Shown: positions 36,522 through 46,026 of the stretch, piece by piece
How the letters are laid out: each line of letters opens with the position of its first letter
Position numbering within the stretch: the first letter of the stretch is position 1
From: Hymenoscyphus infarciens
Lineage: Eukaryota; Ascomycota; Leotiomycetes; Helotiales; Helotiaceae
Length of the DNA: 64,000 nt
Assembly (NCBI GenBank): GCA_001414345.1
Contig: LLCB01000176.1
Span: 55,647 to 119,646, forward strand
Reading direction: 5' to 3'
Position numbers and translations under genes: made by a program
Notes under the pieces: model-generated
The model's database searches: none
The model's input: only the letters and a program-made list of their open reading frames with translations
Told to the model about the DNA's origin: nothing

Positions 36522-37552
36522 AGAAAATAGTAAGCTTAAGTATTCTAATAGCTTTCTTAGCTAGAAAAACTTTTCTTCTTTAGAGTAACTTTTTTCTATT
36601 AATTATTAATATATTATTAGTTATTCTTAGAAAACTAGTATTAAGTAAATTACTTAATATAATAGAATAACTATTATTAACTCTCTTAATATATAACTAG
36701 TAATATCGCTATCTAAATCTAACTAAGTTATATCTATAGAATTCAACTATAAAGTAACTTTTAGACTTAGATAGCGATATTTCTTATATTCTATTAAATA
36801 ATCTAATTAATACTAGATTTCTAAGAATAACTAATAATATCTTAATTATTAGTAGAAAAATAGTTAATCTAGAGAATAATAGTTCTTCTAAGCTAAGAGC
36901 TAGTATTTTCTAAAAATAAAGATAAAGCTATCTAATTTTATTATTAAAATAGTAACTTCTATTAATAATTATACTTCGTATTATAAGTCTTTTATACTAA
37001 ATTAGACTTTATATAAAAATATTTTAAAGTAGATTTTTAAAAAGAAAATATAAGTTATATAATATCTATTTAGTACTTTAAGATACTAGTACTAAGAACC
37101 GAATATTTATTATATAATATATATCGCGATAATCTAATAAATATTATATTATTATCTAAGTCTAGTAACTCTATTAGATATATTTATAAAAGAAGTTAAA
37201 GAAATAAGATATATTAAACTTCTAAGAGTATAGCTTATACTAGAGCTATAGTAATATTATAAAATCGTTAAAGTTAGATTTAAAAGCTTAAAATAATTTT
37301 AAAATATTTAGTAATTATATATTATATTATTAGCTATTAGTTTATATAATATATAAAGTAGTTATTACGTTAGAGAGACGATAACGTAGAAGTTTATCTA
37401 AATTAACTACCGAATAGTACTAGTTTAACTAATAGCGCGTATATAGAGCGAACCTAGTAAATATTTACTAGTTACGTAGCTATAATATTATATAGATAAG
37501 CCTAGGTGTTCTTATAGAGTTTAGGTAGTAGAGATAGACTTTCTAAAGACTA

Positions 37553-37732
37553 TTATATAATAATCAAGTATAATTGATTATTATATAAGAGTTAGTAGAT
37601 ACCTTAACTATTAGGCGATAATTAAGGATTTTAAGGCTTAAAATCCTTAACTATTAAGCGAGCTTAATTCTTAAGAGAGAATTAATTATTAAAAGGCTTT
37701 ACTTCTTAAATAACTCTTAAGAGTTAAAGCCT
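37553..37732. repeat. Cluster of four palindromes
   Basis: Within 180 bp: a perfect 15-bp stem (37553-37567 with 37574-37588, loop GTATAA); a 14-bp stem with a one-base centre (37622-37635 with 37637-37650); an 8-bp stem (37664-37671 with 37678-37685); and the 16-bp palindrome TAACTCTTAAGAGTTA (37711-37726) inside an outer AGGCTTTA/TAAAGCCT pair. Confidence 0.75.
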
Positions 37733-37751
37733 AGTATAAGTATATACTAGC

Positions 37752-37809
37752 TAGAAGAACTATACTCTAGATAGAAGTACTATACTCTAGATAGAAGCAC
37801 TATACTAGG
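37752..37809. repeat. 20-bp tandem repeat, three units
   Basis: Unit TAGAAGNACTATACTCTAGA repeated three times, with the variable base differing between units (A, T, C). The last unit is slightly truncated. Confidence 0.75.
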
Positions 37810-38010
37810 CATATACGCCTAGTAGATAGAGGTACTCGTATAACTTAGTATCGCTTATAAAGAATTAACGTTAACGCTATTATAATATAAAGAAAGTATT
37901 CGACTAATTTAGTGAAAGTTATCTAACGTATACTAGTAGAAGCCTTATACTCCGTACTACTCTTATTATAGTAAAGAAGTATAAGAGGTACCTATACCTA
38001 GCCTAACCTC

Positions 38011-38053
38011 TAGCCTCTACGTACCTAGCCTCTACGTACCTAGCCTCTACGTC
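38011..38053. repeat. 15-bp tandem repeat, three units
   Basis: Unit TAGCCTCTACGTACC repeated three times, the third diverging at its end. It lies close to the edge of the AT-rich block. Confidence 0.75.
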
Positions 38054-38240
38054 TACTAAGGCTTTACTAATTACTCTTAAGCGATTTTAACTCTTAAGCG
38101 AGGACCTTAACTCTTAGAGGCTCTGTGATATTCGGATAATTAATATGCTTTGACTCTCGTCTGAGAATCTATTGAGAGTCCACTAGCCCCACCAAAACCC
38201 TTCAAGGGTCCAGGTGCTCTGAGGTGGGCTTATTGTTCAC

Positions 38241-39494
38241 GTGACCAGTAGCGTTGAGACTAACCTGGAACTAGGAGTAGCCAGGTACTACTCTCCAATT
38301 CCCCCACTCCCATCAATCTCCAACCGCGTAACCAAAACCACAATGCTGAAATATACCAATATTATAACGAAAATAGCTCAACTCCTTTCTTTTGGGCCAC
38401 TCCCCATTCCGCCCATTACTCCCGCGGAGGGATTGCTGGCCCTACCGCCAGAGGTATTGCTTCTCATCTCGGACTTTTTACCTCTCCATTCAACAACATG
38501 TCTCGCGCTTTCCAGCCGCGTCTTCAACAATCTCCTCGGACAAAAGTCTCGGGAAGCACTTCAAGATACAGCCACTCGTCTCGAATTTCTCTTCCTACTA
38601 TCGAAAGATCGCCCCCTCCATTTTCTATGTAACCACTGTGTTCGATTTCACTCTGTCTCAAAAATCTATGTACCCCGATACCCAGCTCCAGAACGACTCC
38701 GGAGTGCTTATGGACCCTGTCACGAAAGAAATGCTTACCATGAATCCATGCGCAACTACACCCCGATGGTGACCTCTCCCATACAATTTGGCTTTCCTCA
38801 TATACAATCGGCAATGAAAAGGCACAATAATGGGAGCTCAGATGGCGTGCCTTTATCAGCGTTTTCCTTCACGGGATTACTAGAAGCATCCTCTGGATAC
38901 AAGATAATTATCTCTGTTGAAGCAAGAATTGTCGAGGGCAGCTTTTTGTATCGAGTCCACCAATGCTTCCTCCTTCCCAGACATTGCTGTCGAGATTTTG
39001 CCGACACGGATGGTTTCTACAGTTCTACATCCTGCCGCCATAAAGGCACACTAGCTATATCAATGCTTAACAGAATTTTAGATGGCCATCATCCCTTCCC
39101 GAGATATGAGCAATGCCGAGATTGCTGTATGGATTATGAATTAACAGGAATTGACTGTGGAGAGATTGGAATCGCTATCTCCCTTACCCGCTGGCTGGAT
39201 TTTGGAGCTGGGCTTTGCCCAGATGATCCAAAATGGAAAAATCATGTTTCCTATGTCCAAGGATATCGCCCTTTTCTCCGGGGCCATGTCAGGGGGAGTA
39301 TTCGAGAGAGCTTCGAGGGTGCCAGTGGAGAATCTCTAGAGAATCTCAAAAGAGCATATGTTGGGATATGGTCCTCTTGGCTTGGTAGAGAAAAAGTCAG
39401 TAGTGTAAATCAGGCCGTTTGGCTGCAAAGGGGTCGGGATAGCGATTCAAATTGGTGGACTTTGGCGAAGTACATGTCGGGCTTGGAGAGCTAG
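38241..39494 (+). CDS. F-box domain protein
   Basis: Single-exon ORF of 417 aa. An F-box lies at about residues 68-105 and starts LPPEVLLLISDFLP, with the usual Leu/Pro spacing. F-box proteins link Skp1-Cullin-1 ubiquitin ligases to substrates; the rest of the protein would choose the target. The C-terminal 300 residues contain several Cys/His pairs (CNHCVRFH at about 128, later CRDCCMDY) seen in many fungal F-box ORFs of unknown target. It has no signal peptide or membrane segment. An in-frame Met at 38343 is an alternative start just before a hydrophobic stretch; I keep 38241 as the longest frame. The gene begins only about 130 bp from the RIP-affected block, so its promoter may lie in heterochromatin. 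Confidence 0.8.
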   Translation: MTSSVETNLELGVARYYSPIPPLPSISNRVTKTTMLKYTNIITKIAQLLSFGPLPIPPITPAEGLLALPPEVLLLISDFLPLHSTTCLALSSRVFNNLLGQKSREALQDTATRLEFLFLLSKDRPLHFLCNHCVRFHSVSKIYVPRYPAPERLRSAYGPCHERNAYHESMRNYTPMVTSPIQFGFPHIQSAMKRHNNGSSDGVPLSAFSFTGLLEASSGYKIIISVEARIVEGSFLYRVHQCFLLPRHCCRDFADTDGFYSSTSCRHKGTLAISMLNRILDGHHPFPRYEQCRDCCMDYELTGIDCGEIGIAISLTRWLDFGAGLCPDDPKWKNHVSYVQGYRPFLRGHVRGSIRESFEGASGESLENLKRAYVGIWSSWLGREKVSSVNQAVWLQRGRDSDSNWWTLAKYMSGLES

Positions 39495-39697
39495 ACGCGC
39501 CTTCCTTCTGAATTAAACTTCCAACCTCAACGCTCCTTCCACATTACGATTTTTGAAGAATCTTTTCTGGGTATATCGCTCCGTTCTCGCGACCTCCTCC
39601 TCTTTTCTTCTCCATACCGTCAGTCAGAGGAATCATTGCACGCACGCTTCATTTTTTTGCCTACGCAGTTTATACTACTTCATTTGAACCACGCGAA

Positions 39698-40093
39698 ATG
39701 GCAACTGCGGTTGAGATTGGCAGCGTCATTCTCGCCGGGGTGGGCGCGACGATACTTGGTCCACTCCTCGTAGAATATGCTAAAAGATGGGCAATTCACA
39801 AAGGGTGGTTTGTGTTCACTCCGGTGGCTCAGACTACTCCCCCCGACACCTCTCCCCTAGACCCCTTTTCGATTGCAAATGCTAACCTTGCCAGTGTCGC
39901 TGATTACCAAAGGAAATCCGCGGGGGAGCTGGTCAAGATAGCGAAGAAGCTGGACAAGATGACGGAGTTGTTGGTGTCTTTGATCAAGGTTGCAGAACGG
40001 CATTCTTGGCATGTTAACTTTGGAGATGACGGCGTTGTCTTCCTGGTGTTATGCATCCTTTCCGTTCGCACACATTCCTTGGATGTCGACTGA
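39698..40093 (+). CDS. Small hypothetical protein with N-terminal membrane-like segment
   Basis: 131-aa ORF. Residues about 5-27 (VEIGSVILAGVGATILGPLL) form a hydrophobic stretch that could be a membrane anchor or signal anchor. Residues about 70-105 are helical and charged (AGELVKIAKKLDKMTELL), possibly a coiled coil. The last 25 residues change character, and the true gene may splice near 40,010 into a different end. I recognise no domain. It is the next gene after the F-box gene, on the same strand. Confidence 0.45.
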   Translation: MATAVEIGSVILAGVGATILGPLLVEYAKRWAIHKGWFVFTPVAQTTPPDTSPLDPFSIANANLASVADYQRKSAGELVKIAKKLDKMTELLVSLIKVAERHSWHVNFGDDGVVFLVLCILSVRTHSLDVD

Positions 40094-41670
40094 AAGGTTG
40101 ACTGAAGAGGCTCCGAAAGTTGACGGTACGGCAGTGTTTGAGATGAGTAGGAGCACCAACGAAGAGCCCACACGCCTGGGAGAATAGTACTTCCCCGTGT
40201 TGGTGACGAGTAACCCCAGCGGGCAAAACTAAGATGGGCTCACCATTCCTTTCACCAGTGGTGACACGTCCCTCATCATTCCTTTCACTAGTGGTGACAC
40301 GTTCCTTGAATGAAATCAGAGACCTTGTTGACATCAATAGGCTCCTTTTCAATGGTTTTCCGGGGCTGCTGTGGAGAGCTGATTATGGGTTGCGGCAGCT
40401 TTGCATAGTGCTGTGCCAATCTCTTCCGGGTTTTCTGCCAACCTCTTCGAACTACCAATCATCATCAACCCACTCGACTGCGAGAAAATTACGAAAACAT
40501 GAGCCCGCGAGGCGTGTCAGTGGTAAGTGTTATAGGAGAATTCCCATAACTGGCGGATGCTAACGAGTACAAGCTACAAGCGTCCAAAGCATGTGTGGAA
40601 TCCTCTATTATGTCCAAGCCTCATTTGGTTCAACAATTCAGACACTCCATATACCAACGCCAACCCTCCATGGACCAAACAGTCGAACACAAGATGGGGC
40701 GCGTGCCAAGGGTCTTCTCCGACTCTGCGAGTTCGAATCGGCATACGCAGCGATGTGGTACTTGGAGGGAAGAAACCTGGATACACAACGTTGAAGGCAG
40801 ACTATTGGTGAGAGGAGTGGTGGTAATGGCTGGACACAGGAGGAAGGCGGTTCTGGTGTGCTGGTGTGCTGGTATGCTGGTATGCTGGCTAGGATCTATG
40901 TTGTACACAGACGTGGTTGGGATCAAAATGGAGAAAATATTTAATAAAGGAGTCTTCCAGATTTGAAAGTCTGTGATGAACCAATGGCTTTTGGCGAGAC
41001 GAAAGTTCTCGATGAAACAACGGCACTTTAAAACTGACTGCAGGCCTGAATTTGAATCAACAACAGTCACAAAACTCCCCCATAAGTCCACTATAGACAA
41101 TTCTTCCTTGAGAAATTATTTGATGGAGGTGTGCGCTAGTTCAACACGTCGGTGAAAGGTCCAAAAGCAGGTGTTTTTCTGCGCTTTTTAAAAAGTAGAA
41201 ATATTTAGAAAGCGAAACTGTCTAAGAAGATGGTTCAGTTTAGGCGGGGGGGATGTGTCCTGAATATTCTGGTGATTACCTGGACTCTGGATACCGGCGT
41301 TTACGAACTATGGATGTTTTAAGAATAAACAAACAGGTTAGTGCTAATAATTTGGGATGGCTTATGGGGTTTGAATGCTGTGGTTTCTCATGCTTTTACT
41401 GCTTCTCGGCTAAGTTCCGCCGACGTATCGGACATCACTTCCTAAAGTTCTAGACATAAGTAGGAGGCAAGCGCTGTGAGATGGTCAAGAAACTCATTTT
41501 GGACTGGTGGAGTGACTAGCGTCGGAAAGTGACATTTCCCTGCCAACTCCTTTCCTCTTGTTCAATTCTCGTCTAATTCCACTTTTGTTACCCCTGAATG
41601 AATTGCCAAAACGAAATTGAATCGATTTTTGTTCTTGTTCTTATTGTGATTAGGTCATCCTCACGGGTTT
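40094..41670. other. Gene-free stretch with two short tandem repeats
   Basis: Normal-composition DNA full of short overlapping ORFs on both strands, none with a domain or compatible exon partners. It holds a 33-bp duplication at 40241-40306 and an 8-bp TGCTGGTG-type repeat at about 40,858-40,888. Confidence 0.5.
40241..40306. repeat. 33-bp direct tandem duplication
   Basis: Two adjacent units beginning CACCATTCCTTTCACCAGTG and CATCATTCCTTTCACTAGTG. They differ at three positions, all C/T. Confidence 0.8.
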
Positions 41671-42096
41671 CTACAATCCTGAAGAGAAACCAACTTTACA
41701 TCTTTTCTCACTGCCAAAGCAATGGTGTTTCTCCGGCTCCGTAAATTCGGTGACGAATCCAGAACGAGCAACGAGGAATAAAACTATCAGACAGAGAGTA
41801 TTGATGACGACTGCGAGACCCAGTATGACATAGAATATACCTTCCCATCTGGATCCTAAACCCGAAGCGCACTCTTGAGAAGAAATTGTGGCGTTGAATT
41901 GTTCGAGAAGTGGATTTGAAAAAAAGAAGAAGAAAATCCTATCTCCACCCATCGTGAGAACTCGCTCCATGAGAGCTCTTTTGCAAAGTCTGTGAGCCAA
42001 GTACTGCAAGTAGCTCTGCATTACAGCTTGGATTATTGGCGGTGGCAGAGTGTACAGACTGAGAAGGTTTTCGTGCAATTGGGTTTTTGTATTCAA
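41671..42096 (-). pseudogene. C-terminal fragment of a multi-membrane-span fungal protein
   Basis: 141-codon frame with one strong membrane segment (GIFYVILGLAVVINTLCLIV, about residues 85-104) followed by FVTEFTEPE. That juxtaposition of a last transmembrane helix and a TDFTEP-like box is what I recall from a large lineage-expanded family in Helotiales, whose members are several hundred residues long. The upstream helices expected for that family are not visible in 42,100-43,140, and the tail after the box is short and different. I read it as a truncated copy, but it could be the last exon of an intact gene that I failed to assemble. Confidence 0.35.
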
Positions 42097-42189
42097 TCAC
42101 CCCATCACCCAGCTGGCAGCCGTACAGCCATAATCTTGTAACGTCAATCCAATGGTCTGCGTTTGCGTAGATGGGCTTCGTTATCACTT

Positions 42190-43140
42190 TATTTTATCGG
42201 CGCAGGTCATCCTTGTCTTCGCAAGTAGTTTCAAGATAACTCCCAGTGATTCCCGTTCTAGAATAGCTGGAGGGGCTTTTAGATGATAAAAGTGATATAT
42301 GTGGGCGCTTTGATAAAAAGATATACATCACACCCATATGACGTCGAAGCATTAACAACTGACCCTTGCTTAGTTAGAAACCGTTCGTCGTTAGAGAAGC
42401 TCAAATCATTTAGAAACGACTTTCGTACCATCGAGAAAACAGGTGGTTTTCAATTCTCCCCACTTAAACAAATTGTCCAGGACTGTGGAGTTGAGATGTT
42501 CTTTAAGCATTGTTTCTGAATTAAAATATTACCAATTACTCGTTATATACTCATCTAGTTATAACTTATACAAAATAGTCGAAGATAATAAGAAGTCTTC
42601 TTTCAGCTCGCTTAGCAGAACTAGATACATACTAAGGTCTCAACTTTCTTCTATTTCAAGAACAAAACTACCAGTTCTCTCAGAAGCTAAACTCTCATTA
42701 CAAAATATTGAAATTGACCGAGTCTTGTAAGACTTTAAAGTGCTGTCAATGGATGAAGTTACCTTGGAATTCGACACTAAAATACCAAACGAAAACCAGT
42801 CCCATCTCGACTGTACAAAACAAAACGACTCAAAAACTGTCAGATCTCTCTCTACAAAACTCAACTTCCCACGGGCAACAACTTGGAATACTTCTCAACC
42901 ATTGTATTCCCCTTGAGTACACGATTCTGCTCTGACGATACCCGCGTAGCCATGGCAATCACCGGTCAATTCCTCACGGTGTCTGCTGGTCAGTCAACAA
43001 CCAGTGCTTCCTCTGCTACTTATAGGGAGTTCCTTACGGAGGCAGATGACAAATCCTCGTACCACCTCTTATTTCTCTCAACCAGTGCAGTATTTGCGAT
43101 TCACCAACGTGGCTGACTTCTATCCTACAGCCCCCTCCCC
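42190..43140. other. Stretch with broken coding-like frames, no assigned gene
   Basis: On the plus strand, short frames at 42,443-42,730, 42,708-42,935 and 42,883-43,116 overlap and could be exons of one gene or a decayed ORF. A Ser/Lys-rich segment (SSFSSLSRTRYILRSQLSS) is the most protein-like. No domain is recognisable. The region ends at the second AT-rich block. Confidence 0.3.
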
Positions 43141-43283
43141 CTCGGAGTCCCTCTTTTTAGAGTAGAAAAAGTAACTTATTTCTACAAAAATAAAGAGAAG
43201 ACCTAATTAACGATATCCTACAACTACTAGTAGTAAAAAGCTAAGAAAATTATAAAGAAAAGTCTATAGAAAAAGTCATCTTA

Positions 43284-43733
43284 GGGCCTGTTTAGCTTAT
43301 ACTAGGATAATTATAAATAGTCTATTAAATATATAGCGACCTTTTAAAAGTAGCATAGCATATATTTATTTATTATCTAATTATTTAGCTAATAAATTCT
43401 ATAACCGTTTAGCTCGTATATCTTAGAGCTAGTATTCTGTCTTAGAATAGTAGTAGTATATACTAGCGTAAGTAGTTGAGAAAAGATACTAGGATATATT
43501 CTAATTATCGTGGTTTTAGTAATAATAGAATAATAACCTTTTCTTAGTAGAGATAATCTTTTATATAAATATTAGATTATTTTACTAAATAATCTAGCTT
43601 AAGAAATATATAGACTAAATACTCTAGTATATATCAAAGTGTTAAATATATTAAATTATCCGTTATTATTATAACGCCTTTTAAGTAGTATATATATTAA
43701 ACTATTTAGAAAACATACTAGCTAAATAGGCTC
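43284..43733. mobile_element. PIF/Harbinger-like (Tourist-type) MITE
   Basis: 450 bp, no ORF. The left end begins GGGCCTGTTTAGCTTATAC; the right end, reverse complemented, begins GAGCCTATTTAGCTAGTAT. Differences are mainly G/A. The flanking target duplication is TTA (43281-43283, 43734-43736). A GGGCC-type terminus with a 3-bp TTA/TAA duplication is the hallmark of Harbinger-derived MITEs. Confidence 0.75.
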
Positions 43734-44193
43734 TTAGTTACTTAATTATTTCCCGACTCTACTACTTTCTAGTTATTTTCCACTTCTAAGAATAACTTCT
43801 AATATCTAGAAACTTAATTAAGACTATCGAATCTCTCTATTATACTAATATCTCTTCTCTAGGTTTTAAAAAGACTTATTATATTTAAAAAAGCTAGTAA
43901 AGTAGAAAGAAATAGCTTTATAAAAATGATAATTAAAGAAGCTTCTTATATAGCCTCGTATACTCTGAAGAAAAAAATAGTAGATATAGTATTCGCGTAT
44001 ATCTTATATACGAGAAGACTATACTATACTTCGACTATTACTTACTAAAACCAAGTTATTTTAAAAGTCTCTTAGATAATATATATAAGTATCTACGCTT
44101 TTTAAGCGAATAGAACTATCTTATTTTAACAATTACTTATAAATATTCTTATTATAAAGAAACTATCTAATATTAATTACTAGTACTCTCTAA

Positions 44194-44858
44194 TACAGAA
44201 TAGAGAATAGAGAATAGAGCTCTATCTTATAAGTTTAATTACTAGATAATATCTAGTTTCTAGCTAGACTCTCTACTTTCTCTTTATTTTTCTCTCTTTT
44301 CTAGCTAGAGTACGTCTTTCTTATTACTAAAATACTATCTTAAAACGAGAGAGTAAAGAGATAAGAAGAGTAAGAAAAGTAGAAAGAGAAAAGAGAGACT
44401 CGAGTAATAGATTCTTATAGTTACTAGGCTCTTTTAGACGTTTTATATAACTTTTCTATTCTCTTCTAAGAAAAGCGTCTATATAAGATATAAACGCTCT
44501 ACTCTCTCTCTTCTCTCTCTTCTCTCTCTCTAAATAAAATATAGAGTATAGAGCTTTTTAGTATAGTATAGCAGCTATATACTTTTATTTTATTTAAAGT
44601 ATAGAGAAAGTACTTAATCTCTAACTTTTATAATCGTAAGCACTTTCTAAGAATAAAAGCAAGAGAGTAAAGACTCTAAGAGATATAATATAGAAGTAAA
44701 GAAGAAGTATAGAAACCTAGGAACTAGAGAGAAGGCTAAGAGATAGAAAGAAGAGTTATAAATAGATATTAAAAGAAAGTTCCTCTAGAAGTACTAATTT
44801 GTATTTAAAAACTTATAAAGCATAGCTCTATTCTCTATTCTCTATTCTCTATTCTATA
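44194..44858. mobile_element. MITE with AGAATAG-repeat ends
   Basis: 665 bp, no ORF. The ends are inverted copies of about 45 bp. The left begins TACAGAATAGAGAATAGAG; the right end read inward begins TATAGAATAGAGAATAGAG and has one more 7-bp AGAATAG unit. Both continue into a shared CTTATAAGTTT-like sequence. The direct repeat CTCTAA flanks it (44188-44193, 44859-44864). Superfamily uncertain. Confidence 0.65.
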
Positions 44859-44990
44859 CTCTAAACACCTAAATAACTTCTTCTCTAATAAACCACTACT
44901 AGCTACTATCGAGTATATAAAGTCTATACATCTCGTAAAAAATAGCTAGTACCAGAGTAATAGAGAGCTTTTAAGGATTTAGGGGACAGA

Positions 44991-46026
44991 TAGTAAAACC
45001 AAAACAAGCTACAAACAATCTCCTTTCCTACATAAGAAAAAAGAAAAGCACGAACGCAACTCCAATGCAAGTTTTAACATGTGTTTTTGGCACCACGTAG
45101 AGAAACTTCAACTCTCCTGTGGTAACTGATATACTAAAACGCCTCAAGTCTTAGGACTATGAAAGAGGGAAGAAAACATTGTCAGTAAACTCTTTCTCGT
45201 AGTAAAAGTATACTACTTGCTAATACACAATATATTAATACGAAGAAAAAGTCCACAAACACCAAAACCAAGAAATATACTTCACCTAAGCAAACTATAT
45301 CCACACATGACACAAACCAAAAACCAAACCCTTTCGATACCTACGAATCTCTCTCCACGCAGCGACTGTGTTACAGAAGAAACATACCTTGGTCGAGAAA
45401 TCACGGCGGAGAAGCATGCAGTAACCTCGCCAGTCCTCGACTATTTAGTAAGCGGCCCTGCCCTAACACGAGATATGAGAGGCAAATACAACACAGAAGC
45501 ACTCACAGAAGGAACAAACACCCAAGCCCCAACTTAGAAGATCTAGATGACTTGTTCTCGTATCGACCGGAAAAGGGAAACCGACAATAGCTTAAGATTC
45601 GAGGGCTGGTAGAAGTTCAGATCCTAAACCAGAGCTACCGCGGGGAGACCTATTGACATAGGTTCCACTTGGACAGGGTCGGCACTAGGGTTGTAACCTC
45701 TATTGGGCAAGGTAAAGTTTAAGAGAGAGACGACGCACTTACCACCATGAATCTAAAGCGTGCCCTTTGCTGTTCTACCCTCCGAAGCCGCCTTGGGCCT
45801 TTTATACATGCCGTCGTACCGCAGGAAGATTCTATCCATCGATGAATCTACGTACACCCTAAGGAGTCACCACAAGAGTTGATCACCGGGTTATTTGAAT
45901 GCACTCTCTCAAAATCTGTCATCATTCAATTTAACCCGCACCGCACCCCAAACGCCATCCGCTCACTACAGGTATCAATGCAAACCCCAAAGCCCTCAAA
46001 ATACATCCTCCTCAATATTTCCCCCC
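44991..46026. other. Gene-free stretch downstream of POL3
   Basis: Normal composition. Short open frames (45,217-45,537 and 45,895-46,521) have no domain, and the second lies antisense to the last POL3 exon. I found no tRNA or 5S rRNA here. Confidence 0.5.

Larger units (their letters stand above)
13791..38110. other. 24-kb AT-rich RIP-affected block of nested transposons
   Basis: Composition drops abruptly and every frame fills with TAA/TAG. No cellular gene is visible. The background sequence (13,791-14,820, 17,812-18,523 and 36,527-38,110) is itself repetitive: 18,185-18,500 and 36,950-37,165 are inverted copies of each other, which suggests the arms of an older, larger element. Into this background X1 and X2 inserted, and further elements inserted into X2. 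Edges are sharp at about 13,790 and 38,110, where F-box gene sequence resumes. Confidence 0.85.
43141..44990. other. Second AT-rich RIP-affected block
   Basis: Composition falls as in the large block. It contains two MITE-like insertions described separately and otherwise only stop-filled AT-rich sequence. Confidence 0.7.

Noticed and set aside
13791..38110. Centromere
   Set aside because: AT-rich, transposon-filled sequence resembles some fungal centromeres, but the same composition occurs in any RIP block. Without CENP-A data there is no basis.
45217..45537. 106-codon plus-strand ORF
   Set aside because: No domain, Pro/Thr/Lys-rich composition of CA-rich intergenic DNA, no adjacent exon.
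45540..45860. tRNA or 5S rRNA gene
   Set aside because: A TTCGAG-like motif is present but no cloverleaf arms or internal promoter boxes line up.
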